A DNA stretch of 64,000 nucleotides, from assembly GCF_014648915.1 (NCBI RefSeq), contig NZ_BMSA01000010.1, positions 1 through 64,000 of the forward strand, written 5' to 3'. This DNA is from Streptomyces phaeofaciens (GTDB taxonomy: Bacteria; Actinomycetota; Actinomycetes; Streptomycetales; Streptomycetaceae). The notes under the pieces were generated by a model, which was not told where the DNA came from, made no database searches, and worked only from the letters and a program-made list of their open reading frames with translations. A program made the position numbers and the translations under genes. The first letter of the stretch is position 1, and the number at the start of each line of letters is the position of its first letter. Positions 40,454 through 52,949 of the stretch are shown here, piece by piece.

Positions 40454-41589
40454 CGACCACGACCACGCCGTACCGCGCGATCTTCTGCGACCTGCGGTCC
40501 GACGACACCATCGACATCCTGCCGCTGCGGGACGTCACCGTGGACGACTACATCGGCAAGCCGGGCTCCCTGTCCGGCACCGTGCCCGTGCCCGACGCGG
40601 CGATCGCCGCCCGGGTCCGCCGCATCGAGGAGGGCCGCACCGCGGTCTACCTCCAGCGCGGCAACGACCTGTGGTGGGGCGGCATCATCTGGACGTCCAC
40701 CCTCCAGAGCGACGACCGGGGCGTGCTCAGCCTCGGCATCCAGGCGGCCACCTTCGAGTCGTACGCCGGCCGCCGCCGTATCCGGGACGACCTGAACTTC
40801 CGGGACAAGGACCAGCTGGTGGTGGCCCGCAAACTGTGGGAGCACCTTCAGACCGGCACGGTCGACGACGGGAGCGGGCCCACGACGGCCGGCGGGGACA
40901 TCGGCGTCACCTACGGCTACGAGACCAGCGGGCTGAACCGTTCGGTGGCCTACCGCGACGGCGACGAGACGGTGTACCTGGAAGCGCTGGACGCGCTCGC
41001 CGCCCTGGAGAACGGCTTCGAGCACCACATCGGCGTCTACCGCGACCCGGTCACCGGAGAGCGGGTGCGCCGACTGCGGCTGGGCAGCCCGCGCATCCTG
41101 ATCGGCAGCACCGACCTGGTGCTGGACCGGCCGGGCACGATCCTGTCGTACTCCTTCCCGCGCGACGCCACCCGAGGCGGCACCACCGCCCGCGCCCGGG
41201 GCGCCACCGACAACACCAACCAGGCCGCCGAGTCCCGTCCGCTGTACGCCGACGCCGATGTCGCCGTCGGCGACACCCTGATCGCCGCCGGCTATCCGCG
41301 CGTCGACCTCACCTCGGACCACAACGACGTCGCCAGCACCACGATCCTGCGGTCCCTGGCCAACGCCGAGCTGACCGAGGGCGCCGGGGCGGTGGTGATC
41401 CCCGAGATCAGCGTCCGCCTCGACGGCCTGGTGCCCCCGGCGCTGCTGGGCCGCACGGTCCGGCTGCGGATCACCGACGAGTGGTGGACCGAGGGGCTCG
41501 ACACCCGCTACCGCATCGTCGGCGTCAAGGTCAGCCCGGCGCAGCGGGGCCGCCCCGACACCGCCGAGCTCTATCTGGAGGAAGCCTGA
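40450..41589 (+). CDS. Tail tip hub-like protein (minor tail protein, Gp37-like)
   Basis: 379 aa. Starts MTTTTTPYRAIFCDLRSDDT; AVYLQRGNDLWWGGIIWTST and SVAYRDGDETVYLEALDALA, followed by ITDEWWTEGLDTRYRIVGVK, are typical of actinophage minor tail proteins that form the central hub under the Dit ring. No peptidase domain (as in Tal proteins) is visible. In standard siphophages this gene follows Dit directly; here the four fibre genes lie between. It overlaps both neighbours by coupled stop/start codons. Confidence 0.65.
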   Translation: MTTTTTPYRAIFCDLRSDDTIDILPLRDVTVDDYIGKPGSLSGTVPVPDAAIAARVRRIEEGRTAVYLQRGNDLWWGGIIWTSTLQSDDRGVLSLGIQAATFESYAGRRRIRDDLNFRDKDQLVVARKLWEHLQTGTVDDGSGPTTAGGDIGVTYGYETSGLNRSVAYRDGDETVYLEALDALAALENGFEHHIGVYRDPVTGERVRRLRLGSPRILIGSTDLVLDRPGTILSYSFPRDATRGGTTARARGATDNTNQAAESRPLYADADVAVGDTLIAAGYPRVDLTSDHNDVASTTILRSLANAELTEGAGAVVIPEISVRLDGLVPPALLGRTVRLRITDEWWTEGLDTRYRIVGVKVSPAQRGRPDTAELYLEEA

Positions 41590-42329
41590 TGCCCCAGCTG
41601 CCCGAGGACATCATCGACCGGCTGACCCGGATGGAACGCCGGATCCAGCAGCTCTCCACCGCCGTCAACACCCGCCCCGCGCTCAACACGATCACCGGCG
41701 GCGAGGTGGAGATCAGCGACGGCACCCTGAAGGTCACCGACGGCGGCACCCTGCTGGTGCAGCGGCCGGGCAGCACCGGCGCCATGTTCCGGGTCGGCTC
41801 GTGGAAGGACGCCGAGTACGGACTGGAGATCCACCGCCAGACCGGCAGCCTCGCCATGACCCTGTTCAACGGCGACGGCACCGCGAGCTCGCTCCAGCCC
41901 CTGCGGATCTACGACAACGGCAGCCGGGAGATCTTCTCCGACGACGTCAACAACGGCGGCCTGGCCCGGCCGTGGCTGGCCATGCTGCCCCCGCAGGACA
42001 CCACGCAGTCCCGCTGGCCGCAGACCAGCTCCACCGCCTGGGTGACGATCGCGCTGTCGTACAACCCGGTCTGGCAGCCGAAGCTGCGGCTGCGGCTGAA
42101 CACCGCGGTCAGCTCGGGCGCGACCGGACAGGTCCGGGTGCTGGTCAACGGCGCCGTATGGGGGCCGACCGTCGGCGCCGGCACCGAGTTCGACTGGACC
42201 GACCTGATCAGCACCGATTTCGCCGCGGTCCACACGACCACGCTGAAGGTCGAGATCCAGGCCGTCGTCACCTCCACCTCCGGCTTCGTCTACGCGAACC
42301 CGGTCCTGATGCACGGCCGCCAGACCTGA
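41589..42329 (+). CDS. Tail tip / fibre-like structural protein
   Basis: 246 aa, start overlapping the previous stop (TGATG). A short coiled coil (DRLTRMERRIQQLSTAVNT) is followed by GGEVEISDGTLKVTDGGTLL, a repeat-like beta segment common in Streptomyces phage minor tail proteins, and a C-terminal beta-rich domain (GQVRVLVNGAVWGPTVGAGT). Likely trimeric tip or fibre-base protein. Not homologous to the four fibre paralogues over its length as far as I can see. Confidence 0.6.
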   Translation: MPQLPEDIIDRLTRMERRIQQLSTAVNTRPALNTITGGEVEISDGTLKVTDGGTLLVQRPGSTGAMFRVGSWKDAEYGLEIHRQTGSLAMTLFNGDGTASSLQPLRIYDNGSREIFSDDVNNGGLARPWLAMLPPQDTTQSRWPQTSSTAWVTIALSYNPVWQPKLRLRLNTAVSSGATGQVRVLVNGAVWGPTVGAGTEFDWTDLISTDFAAVHTTTLKVEIQAVVTSTSGFVYANPVLMHGRQT

Positions 42330-42340
42330 GGAAGGCAACC

Positions 42341-42790
42341 ATGGACATCGACCCCACCCAGCCCTGGGGCCTCGCGATCGACTACGCGGGCCGGGCCACG
42401 CTCACCGAGAACGGCCACACGGTGTACGTCAACGTCTCCGACACCAGCCTCAGTTCGGTCATCGGGCCCGATCCGATCACCGGCACCTACTCGCCCGTCA
42501 CCGTCACCGCCCAGTTCTCCGAGACCGGCGACGACAGCACGGTGCTGCGCGGCAGCGGCCGGATCACGGTGTGGCCGGCCGGCACCGCGCCCGTCGTGCC
42601 CGACCCGACCGCCGTCCAGCGCGCGGTCACCGCCGCACTGGCCGACTTCGAGAACGCCCGGACGGCGTACGCCGCCCTGTGCGCCCGGTGGGCGGCGGAC
42701 GACGGCTCCGGGGACGGCGGCGGTACGGAGCCCGGACCCGACGACCCAGCGGACACCGGCACCGAGGAGGGTTCCGCCACCCCCGTCTGA
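42341..42790 (+). CDS. Small tail-associated hypothetical protein
   Basis: 149 aa (MDIDPTQPWGLAIDYAGRAT). The first ~85 residues are beta-rich (TENGHTVYVNVSDTSLSSVI, PVTVTAQFSETGDDS); a helix follows (AVQRAVTAALADFENARTAY) and the C-terminus is acidic/Gly-rich. Small genes of this kind between tail fibre and endolysin are common in Streptomyces phages, with unknown role. Preceded by GAGGAAGG. Confidence 0.55.
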   Translation: MDIDPTQPWGLAIDYAGRATLTENGHTVYVNVSDTSLSSVIGPDPITGTYSPVTVTAQFSETGDDSTVLRGSGRITVWPAGTAPVVPDPTAVQRAVTAALADFENARTAYAALCARWAADDGSGDGGGTEPGPDDPADTGTEEGSATPV

Positions 42791-42885
42791 CGGCGCGCCA
42801 CCGCCCGCCACCCACCAGCCCCGAGCCGTCCCACGTCACGGCCGGGGTTTTCTCATGCCCGGAACCACCCAGGGAGGCACCGCCC

Positions 42886-43749
42886 ATGGCCAACCCCCTC
42901 TCCGCCGACGCCCTCGTCGCCGCGCTCAGGGCCGAAGGCGTCAACGTCGTCGAACACGCCGGCTGGCGCTCCAACAACCGCAACCACAAAGGAAGCTGGG
43001 GCCCGGTCAACGGCGTGATCATCCATCACACCGTCACCTCCGGCACCAGCAACAGCGTGAACCTCTGCTTCAACGGCCACTCCGCCCTCCCCGGCCCGCT
43101 CTGCCACGGCGTGATCGCCAAGGACGGCACGGTCCACCTCGTCGGCAACGGCCGCGCCAACCACGCCGGCCGCGGGGACGGCGACGTCCTGCGGGCCGTC
43201 GTCGCCGAGAAGCCGCTGCCCGCCCCCGACGAGAACGACACGGACGGCAACGTCCACTTCTACGGCTTCGAGTGCGTCAACCTCGGCGACGGCAAGGACG
43301 GCTGGCCCGAGGTCCAGCTGGAGGCCATGGTCCGGGCCTCCGCCGCGCTGTGCCGGGCACACGGCTGGAGCGCCCACTCCGTCATCGGCCACAAGGAGTG
43401 GACCAACACCAAGATCGACCCGCGCGGCTTCGCGATGACGGACTTCCGCGCCCGGGTCACGGCCCGCCTCGGCACCCGGCCCACGCCGGGCAGACCGACG
43501 TACCAGCCGTTCCCCGGCGCCGACTGGTTCAGGAAGAAGCCGCGGTCGGCGATCGTCACTGCGATGGGCAAGCGCCTGGTCGCGGCCGGCTGCTCCGCCT
43601 ACACCTCGGGCCCCGGCCCGCAGTGGACGGAGGCCGACCGGCTCGCCTACGCCAAGTGGCAGCGCAAGCTCGGCTACACCGGCGCCGCCGCCGACGGCTG
43701 GCCCGGCGCCACGTCCTGGGCGGCCCTGAAGGTCCCGTACAGCTCCTGA
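42886..43749 (+). CDS. Endolysin: N-acetylmuramoyl-L-alanine amidase with peptidoglycan-binding domain
   Basis: 287 aa. The amidase-2 domain (about residues 22-190) cleaves the amide between muramic acid and the stem peptide. Zinc ligands are probably His47 or His48 in GVIIHHTVT, His169 in VIGHKEW and Asp178 in NTKIDPRGF; Glu129 in FYGFECVN is a likely catalytic residue. Residues 245-283 (AYAKWQRKLGYTGAAADGWP, then GATSWAALK) form a peptidoglycan-binding-1 repeat. No signal peptide, so export needs the downstream holin. Its presence argues that particles are released by lysis of the producing cell. ATG at 42886 with GGGAGG upstream. Confidence 0.88.
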   Translation: MANPLSADALVAALRAEGVNVVEHAGWRSNNRNHKGSWGPVNGVIIHHTVTSGTSNSVNLCFNGHSALPGPLCHGVIAKDGTVHLVGNGRANHAGRGDGDVLRAVVAEKPLPAPDENDTDGNVHFYGFECVNLGDGKDGWPEVQLEAMVRASAALCRAHGWSAHSVIGHKEWTNTKIDPRGFAMTDFRARVTARLGTRPTPGRPTYQPFPGADWFRKKPRSAIVTAMGKRLVAAGCSAYTSGPGPQWTEADRLAYAKWQRKLGYTGAAADGWPGATSWAALKVPYSS

Positions 43750-43764
43750 GAATCGAGGCTCACC

Positions 43765-44040
43765 ATGTCAGAGGCCGCCAAGCGGACCCTCCGCACCGTC
43801 GTCCAGACCGCTGCCGGCCTGTGTGTCCTGCTGCCTGCGGTCGTCGACGCCGCCGGGGTCCCGGACACGCTGCCCTGGGCCGCCGGGGCCCTGGCCGTCG
43901 CCGCCGGCGTCACCCGGGTGATGGCCCTGCCCGCCGTACAGGCGCTGCTGCCCGGGTGGCTGCGCACGGACGCCCCCGCGAACGGCGACGCGGCGCTGCT
44001 GTCCCTCGCCGACCGGGGCGCGGACGGGAGGGACACGTGA
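43765..44040 (+). CDS. Holin candidate, two membrane helices
   Basis: 91 aa with hydrophobic segments at about residues 10-30 (TVVQTAAGLCVLLPAVVDAA) and 36-58 (WAAGALAVAAGVTRVMALPA) and a charged C-terminal tail. Size, topology and position 15 bp after the amidase are those of phage holins, which permeabilise the membrane to release endolysin. Holins have little sequence conservation, so the call depends on context. Confidence 0.7.
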   Translation: MSEAAKRTLRTVVQTAAGLCVLLPAVVDAAGVPDTLPWAAGALAVAAGVTRVMALPAVQALLPGWLRTDAPANGDAALLSLADRGADGRDT

Positions 44041-44303
44041 ACGAACCCCACCCGCTCTCCGACCCCACCTCCGTCGCCGTGGAACTGGAACGGCTGCGCG
44101 GCACCGTGGAGGCCGGGTTCGCCCGCGCCGACGGCCAGCTCGCGCTGCTGGTGCAGCGCAGCGACCAGACCGACAAGCAGCTCGCCGACCACGAACAGCG
44201 CCTCGACGCGCTGGAGCGCTCCCGCTGGCCGCTCGCCAGCATCGGCGCGCTGGCCGCCGTCACCACGGTGGCCGTGGCGGTCTGGGAACTCACCGCACGC
44301 TAG
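44037..44303 (+). CDS. Second lysis-associated membrane protein (coiled coil plus C-terminal helix)
   Basis: 88 aa from the GTG at 44037, overlapping the holin stop (GTGA). A coiled coil (residues 12-60, with RSDQTDKQLADHEQRLDALE) precedes one membrane helix (WPLASIGALAAVTTVAVAVW). This layout resembles XhlA-type holin-associated proteins and actinophage second holins, so it may modulate lysis timing or oligomerise with the holin. Last gene of the cluster, 8 bp before the terminator. Confidence 0.65.
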   Translation: MNEPHPLSDPTSVAVELERLRGTVEAGFARADGQLALLVQRSDQTDKQLADHEQRLDALERSRWPLASIGALAAVTTVAVAVWELTAR

Positions 44304-44310
44304 GAACGCC

Positions 44311-44351
44311 GAAGGGCGGTCACCCCGTACGCAACGGGGTGACCGCCCTTC
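44311..44351. terminator. Bidirectional terminator between the tail cluster and rpoC
   Basis: Eighteen perfectly complementary bases (44311-44328 with 44334-44351) with a five-base loop. It lies between the convergent ends of the lysis gene (stop 44303) and rpoC (stop 44371). It insulates the tail operon from polymerase leaving rpoBC and the reverse. Confidence 0.9.
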
Positions 44352-44370
44352 AGTGTGTTTCAGCTACCAC

Positions 44371-48270
<3,900 letters not shown>

Positions 48271-48380
48271 TATGCGTCAATCCCTCTCAGGGTTGTAAGT
48301 CTTGGGGTCTGAAACGGGGGTCTCGGGGCCGGCCGGAGGCTCAGGGATCTTCATCGCTGAACCTCCGGACCGAACTCCCG

Positions 48381-51300
48381 TCAGACCTCTTCGACGCTGC
48401 TCGGCTCGCGCCGGGACAGGTCGATGCCGAGCTCCTCCGCAGCGCGGAAGACGTCCTCGTCGGTGTCACGCATCTCGATGGACATACCGTCGCTGGACAG
48501 CACCTCCACGTTCAGGCAGAGAGACTGCATCTCCTTGATGAGCACCTTGAAGGACTCGGGGATGCCGGGCTCGGGGATGTTCTCGCCCTTGACGATGGCC
48601 TCGTAGACCTTCACGCGGCCGGTCACGTCGTCGGACTTGATGGTCAGCAGCTCCTGGAGGGCGTAGGCGGCGCCGTATGCCTCCAGCGCCCACACCTCCA
48701 TCTCACCGAATCGCTGGCCACCGAACTGGGCCTTACCACCCAGCGGCTGCTGGGTGATCATCGAGTACGGGCCGGTCGAACGGGCGTGCAGCTTGTCGTC
48801 GACCAGGTGGTGCAGCTTCAGGATGTACATGTAGCCGACCGAGATCGGGTCCGGGAACGGCTCACCGCTACGACCGTCGAACAGCCGCGCCTTGCCGGAC
48901 GGGAGCACCATGCGCTCGCCGTCGCGGTTCGGGATGGTGTGCTGGAGCAGACCCGCCAGCTCGTCCTCACGGGCACCGTCGAACACCGGGGTGGCGACGT
49001 TGGTGCCGGGGGCGACCTGGTCGGCACCGATGACCTGGAGGCGCTGCGCCCACTCGTCGGCGAGACCGGAGACGTCCCAGCCGCGGCTGGCGAGCCAGCC
49101 GAGGTGGATCTCCAGAACCTGCCCCGGGTTCATTCGGGACGGCACACCGAGCGGGTTGAGGATGATGTCGACCGGGGTCCCGTCCTCGAGGAACGGCATG
49201 TCCTCGATGGGCAGGATCTTGGAGATGACACCCTTGTTGCCGTGACGGCCGGCGAGCTTGTCACCGTCCGTGATCTTGCGCTTCTGCGCCACGTAGACCC
49301 GAACCAGCTGGTTCACGCCCGGCGGCAGCTCGTCGCCTTCCTCACGGTCGAAGACACGGACGCCGATGACCTTGCCGATCTCGCCGTGCGGGACCTTCAG
49401 CGAGGTGTCACGGACCTCACGGGCCTTCTCACCGAAGATCGCGCGCAGCAGGCGCTCCTCGGGCGTCAGCTCGGTCTCGCCCTTGGGCGTGACCTTGCCG
49501 ACGAGGATGTCACCGGCGACGACCTCGGCACCGATCCGGATGATGCCGCGCTCGTCGAGGTCGGCGAGGACCTCCTCGGAGACGTTCGGGATGTCCCGGG
49601 TGATCTCCTCGGGGCCGAGCTTGGTGTCACGGGCGTCGACCTCGTGCTCCTCGATGTGGATCGAGGAGAGGACGTCGTCCTGCACGAGGCGCTGCGACAG
49701 GATGATCGCGTCCTCGTAGTTGTGACCCTCCCACGGCATGAACGCCACGAGCAGGTTCTTGCCCAGCGCCATCTCGCCGTTCTCGGTGGCCGGACCGTCG
49801 GCCAGGACCTGGCCCTCGATGATCCGGTCGCCCTCGTTGACGATGACCTTCTGGTTGACCGAGGTGCCCTGGTTGGAGCGGGCGAACTTGGCCAGGCGGT
49901 ACGTGATGTACGTGCCGTCGTCGTTGGCGGTGGTGATGTAGTCCGCGGAGACCTCCTGGACCACACCCGCCTTCTCGGCCTTGACCACGTCGCCGGCGTC
50001 GACGGCGGAGCGGTACTCCATGCCGGTGCCGACGAGCGGGGACTCGCTCTTGATGAGCGGGACGGCCTGACGCATCATGTTCGCGCCCATGAGGGCACGG
50101 TTGGCGTCGTCGTGCTCGAGGAACGGGATCATGGCGGTCGCGACCGACACCATCTGGCGCGGCGAGACGTCCATGTAGTCCACGTCGTCACCGGCGACGT
50201 AGTCGACCTCGCCGCCACGGCGGCGGACCAGGACGCGGTTCTCGGTGAAGCGCATGTCGTCGTTGAGCGTGGCGTTGGCCTGCGCGATGACGTAGCGGTC
50301 CTCTTCGTCGGCCGTCAGGTAGTCGACCTCGTCGGTGACCTGGCCGTCGACGACCTTGCGGTACGGGGTCTCGACGAAACCGAACGCGTTGACCCGGCCG
50401 TAGGAGGCGAGCGAGCCGATCAGACCGATGTTCGGGCCTTCGGGCGTCTCGATCGGGCACATGCGGCCGTAGTGGGACGGGTGCACGTCACGGACCTCGA
50501 AGCCGGCCCGCTCACGGGACAGACCACCGGGACCCAGCGCCGAGAGACGACGCTTGTGCGTCAGACCCGACAGCGGGTTGTTCTGGTCCATGAACTGCGA
50601 CAGCTGGCTGGTGCCGAAGAACTCCTTGATGGAGGCGACGACCGGCCGGATGTTGATCAGGGTCTGCGGCGTGATCGCCTCGACGTCCTGGGTCGTCATG
50701 CGCTCACGGACGACGCGCTCCATACGAGCCAGACCCGTACGGACCTGGTTCTGGATGAGCTCGCCGACGCTGCGCAGACGACGGTTGCCGAAGTGGTCGA
50801 TGTCGTCGGTTTCGACGACGATCGTCTGACCGCTGTCGCCGACCGTCTCGGTCTCGCCCGCGTGCAGCTTCACGAGGTACTTGATCGTCGCGATGACGTC
50901 CTCGACGGTCAGGACACCGGCGTCGAGGGGCGCGTCCGCCGCCAGCTTCTTGTTGACCTTGTAGCGGCCGACCTTGGCGAGGTCGTAGCGCTTGGGGTTG
51001 AAGTAGAGGTTCTCGAGCAGCGTCTGCGCGGCCTCACGCGTGGGGGGCTCGCCCGGACGCAGCTTGCGGTAGATGTCGAGCAGCGCGTCGTCCTGGCCCT
51101 GGGTGTGGTCCTTCTCCAGGGTGGCGCGCATGGACTCGTACTCGCCGAACTCCTCGAGGATCTGCTCGGTCGTCCAGCCGAGCGCCTTCAGGAGGACGGT
51201 CACCGACTGCTTGCGCTTGCGGTCGATGCGGACGCCGACCATGTCGCGCTTGTCGATCTCCATCTCCAGCCAGGCACCCCGGGACGGGATGATCTTGGCG

Positions 51301-51866
51301 GAGAAGATGTCCTTGTCGGACGTCTTGTCGATCGAGGAGTCGAAGTAGACACCCGGCGAACGGACGAGCTGCGACACGACGACGCGCTCGGTGCCGTTGA
51401 TGACGAAGGTGCCCTTGTTGGTCATGAGCGGGAAGTCGCCCATGAAGACCGTCTGGGACTTGATCTCGCCGGTCTCGTTGTTGGTGAACTCGGCCGTCAC
51501 GAAGAGCGGGGCCGCGTACGTGAAGTCGCGGTCCTTGCACTCGTCGATGCTGTTCTTCGGCGGCTCGAAACGGTGGTCGCGGAACGTCAGCGACATCGAC
51601 CCGGAGAAGTCCTCGATCGGGGAGATCTCCTCGAAGATCTCCTCGAGGCCGGACTTGGTGGGGACGTCCTGACCGTTCTCGAGAGCCTCCTCGACCCGAC
51701 TCTGCCAAGCGGTGTTGCCGAGCAGCCAGTCAAAGCTCTCGGTCTGCAGCGCGAGCAGGTTCGGAACCTCGAGAGGCTCCTTGATCTTTGCAAAAGAGAT
51801 GCGCAGCGGGGCGGTGCTGGCGCCGTTGTTCGTATTCGCGGTCGAGGCGTTGCGCGAGGCGGCCAA
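48381..51866 (-). CDS. rpoB: RNA polymerase beta subunit, TTG start
   Basis: 1161 aa starting at the TTG at 51866 (then AASRNASTANTNNGASTAPL), with GGAAGGA about eight bases upstream; an ATG at 51932 gives an atypical extension. The rifampicin pocket (GTSQLSQFMDQNNPLSGLTH and KRRLSALGPGGLSRERAGFE) has the sensitive residues, so this is the housekeeping, rifampicin-sensitive type. It ends SRREPSSVEEV as in other Streptomyces. It has its own promoter within the rplL-rpoB spacer. Confidence 0.98.
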   Translation of the reverse strand: MAASRNASTANTNNGASTAPLRISFAKIKEPLEVPNLLALQTESFDWLLGNTAWQSRVEEALENGQDVPTKSGLEEIFEEISPIEDFSGSMSLTFRDHRFEPPKNSIDECKDRDFTYAAPLFVTAEFTNNETGEIKSQTVFMGDFPLMTNKGTFVINGTERVVVSQLVRSPGVYFDSSIDKTSDKDIFSAKIIPSRGAWLEMEIDKRDMVGVRIDRKRKQSVTVLLKALGWTTEQILEEFGEYESMRATLEKDHTQGQDDALLDIYRKLRPGEPPTREAAQTLLENLYFNPKRYDLAKVGRYKVNKKLAADAPLDAGVLTVEDVIATIKYLVKLHAGETETVGDSGQTIVVETDDIDHFGNRRLRSVGELIQNQVRTGLARMERVVRERMTTQDVEAITPQTLINIRPVVASIKEFFGTSQLSQFMDQNNPLSGLTHKRRLSALGPGGLSRERAGFEVRDVHPSHYGRMCPIETPEGPNIGLIGSLASYGRVNAFGFVETPYRKVVDGQVTDEVDYLTADEEDRYVIAQANATLNDDMRFTENRVLVRRRGGEVDYVAGDDVDYMDVSPRQMVSVATAMIPFLEHDDANRALMGANMMRQAVPLIKSESPLVGTGMEYRSAVDAGDVVKAEKAGVVQEVSADYITTANDDGTYITYRLAKFARSNQGTSVNQKVIVNEGDRIIEGQVLADGPATENGEMALGKNLLVAFMPWEGHNYEDAIILSQRLVQDDVLSSIHIEEHEVDARDTKLGPEEITRDIPNVSEEVLADLDERGIIRIGAEVVAGDILVGKVTPKGETELTPEERLLRAIFGEKAREVRDTSLKVPHGEIGKVIGVRVFDREEGDELPPGVNQLVRVYVAQKRKITDGDKLAGRHGNKGVISKILPIEDMPFLEDGTPVDIILNPLGVPSRMNPGQVLEIHLGWLASRGWDVSGLADEWAQRLQVIGADQVAPGTNVATPVFDGAREDELAGLLQHTIPNRDGERMVLPSGKARLFDGRSGEPFPDPISVGYMYILKLHHLVDDKLHARSTGPYSMITQQPLGGKAQFGGQRFGEMEVWALEAYGAAYALQELLTIKSDDVTGRVKVYEAIVKGENIPEPGIPESFKVLIKEMQSLCLNVEVLSSDGMSIEMRDTDEDVFRAAEELGIDLSRREPSSVEEV

Positions 51867-52047
51867 GAGGGGGTCCTTCCGAGGGCTCGGACTCACTACG
51901 CGCGTACCGGCCCCTCTCCCGCGCACAGACACGAACCGCCCTTTTCGGCCGTAGGGCCAGCTCAGGGATGTTCCGATCGTCTGTGCTCAAGTGAGGGCAT
52001 GCCCCTGGTGACGGGCAGGGGACAGCTAACAGGCAGCGCAAAGGGTC

Positions 52048-52076
52048 AGTGTAGCCACTTGGCACACTGATGTCCA
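52048..52076 (-). promoter_or_regulatory. Promoter of rpoBC
   Basis: On the minus strand TGGACA (52076-52071) and TACACT (52053-52048) are separated by exactly 17 bases and match the vegetative HrdB consensus (TTGACA/TANNNT) well. Transcription would begin near 52041, leaving a leader of about 175 bases. This is the clearest promoter in the window. Confidence 0.7.
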
Positions 52077-52334
52077 GTGCGGGTTTTTCGAGACCCTCGT
52101 GGTTCTCAACGCCCTCGGTCTGATTGCCCTCAACGCACGGTGATACTGCCCTCTTCGCCGTCGATCCATGCCTCGGATTCGGATCCTTGTGACGACGCGT
52201 CCTGAGAATTGCGCGCTGCGTGCGGTTCGTCAAGGCCCCCCATGCCCGGACCCTGGGCTCGGAGACACTACGAAGATCACCATACCCCCCGCTCACAAGG
52301 GTTCCAGGTAACCGTGACCACGCTCCGGAGAACG

Positions 52335-52372
52335 CCGAAGAGCGACCACCCAGATGGATGATCGCTCTTCGG
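52335..52372 (-). terminator. Hairpin after rplL
   Basis: Eleven complementary bases (52335-52345 with 52362-52372) with a 16-base loop, 70 bp after the rplL stop. In many bacteria a partial terminator here lets only a fraction of transcripts from the rplJL promoter continue into rpoBC; this hairpin is placed to do that. Confidence 0.6.
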
Positions 52373-52441
52373 TGCGTGGGCGTTACAGCCCCCAGGGGAC
52401 TGTTTCAGCCATCGCGTGCGGTCGTCGCCGACCGCGGGGTG

Positions 52442-52825
52442 TTACTTGACCTCGACGGAGGCGCCGGCGCCCTTGAGGGACTCGGCGGCCTTCTCCGCGG
52501 CTTCCTTGGCGACCTTCTCGAGAACGGGCTTCGGGGCGCCGTCCACGAGGTCCTTGGCCTCCTTCAGACCCAGGGAGGTCAGCTCACGCACGACCTTGAT
52601 GACCTGGATCTTCTTGTCGCCGGCGCCCGTGAGGATGACGTCGAACTCGTCCTGCTCCTCAGCGGCCTCGGCCGGGGCGCCGGGGACGGCGGGGCCGGCA
52701 ACGGCGACGGCCGCGGCGGCGGTGACGTCGAAGCGCTCCTCGAAGGCCTTGACGAACTCGGAGAGCTCGATGAGGGTCATCTCGTCGAACTGCGCGAGCA
52801 GGTCGTCCTGGCTGAGCTTCGCCAT
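52442..52825 (-). CDS. rplL: 50S ribosomal protein L7/L12 (bL12)
   Basis: 127 aa, the flexible stalk protein that recruits translation factors. N-terminal dimerisation domain AKLSQDDLLAQFDEMTLIEL, Ala/Gly/Pro hinge, and C-terminal globular domain with DKKIQVIKVVRELTSLGLKE and ESLKGAGASVEVK. It follows rplJ by 124 bp. Confidence 0.98.
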   Translation of the reverse strand: MAKLSQDDLLAQFDEMTLIELSEFVKAFEERFDVTAAAAVAVAGPAVPGAPAEAAEEQDEFDVILTGAGDKKIQVIKVVRELTSLGLKEAKDLVDGAPKPVLEKVAKEAAEKAAESLKGAGASVEVK

Positions 52826-52949
52826 GGTGGCGGTCCTTCCACTAATTCGGCTGGTGCCGGATGTACATGTCTGGCGGGCGTACGTTCGGCCCGCTGTGAC
52901 CCTCGCCTCAGGCGTACTGCCTCAGGCGGCGGTCATTTCGCGAGCCGAG

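Larger units (their letters stand above)
25012..44351. mobile_element. Phage-tail-derived gene cluster (tailocin-like) between rpsL and rpoC
   Basis: The interval holds regulatory genes (25012-26943), tail terminator, major tail protein, chaperones, two tape measures, Dit, four fibres, hub-like protein, tip proteins, endolysin and two holin-like proteins, ending at a bidirectional terminator. No terminase, portal, capsid, maturation protease, integrase, replication or contractile-sheath gene is present, and no tRNA or att-like direct repeat flanks it. It is therefore a tail-only locus rather than a complete prophage. GC and codon use resemble the host except for 31.0-32.2 kb, suggesting long residence. 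Confidence 0.8.
51867..52441 (-). promoter_or_regulatory. rplL-rpoB spacer: attenuator, promoter and leader of rpoBC (gene-free 575 bp)
   Basis: No gene is credible here. Reading towards rpoB: a hairpin at 52372-52335 after rplL, about 250 bp of unassigned sequence, then a promoter with -35 TGGACA (52076-52071) and -10 TACACT (52053-52048), and a leader of about 175 bases to the TTG start. This arrangement uncouples RNA polymerase levels from L7/L12. Confidence 0.65.

Noticed and set aside
27450..42790. Contractile injection system or R-type tailocin
   Set aside because: No sheath, baseplate wedge, spike or AAA+ ATPase gene; the order terminator, tube, frameshifted chaperones, tape measure, Dit is that of non-contractile siphophage tails.
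25012..44351. Complete temperate prophage
   Set aside because: No integrase, terminase, portal, capsid, protease or replication gene is present in the interval and no att-like repeats were seen at its ends.
50500..50700. Rifampicin- or streptomycin-resistant alleles of rpoB/rpsL
   Set aside because: The residues around the rifampicin pocket and the two rpsL lysine regions are the common sensitive forms.
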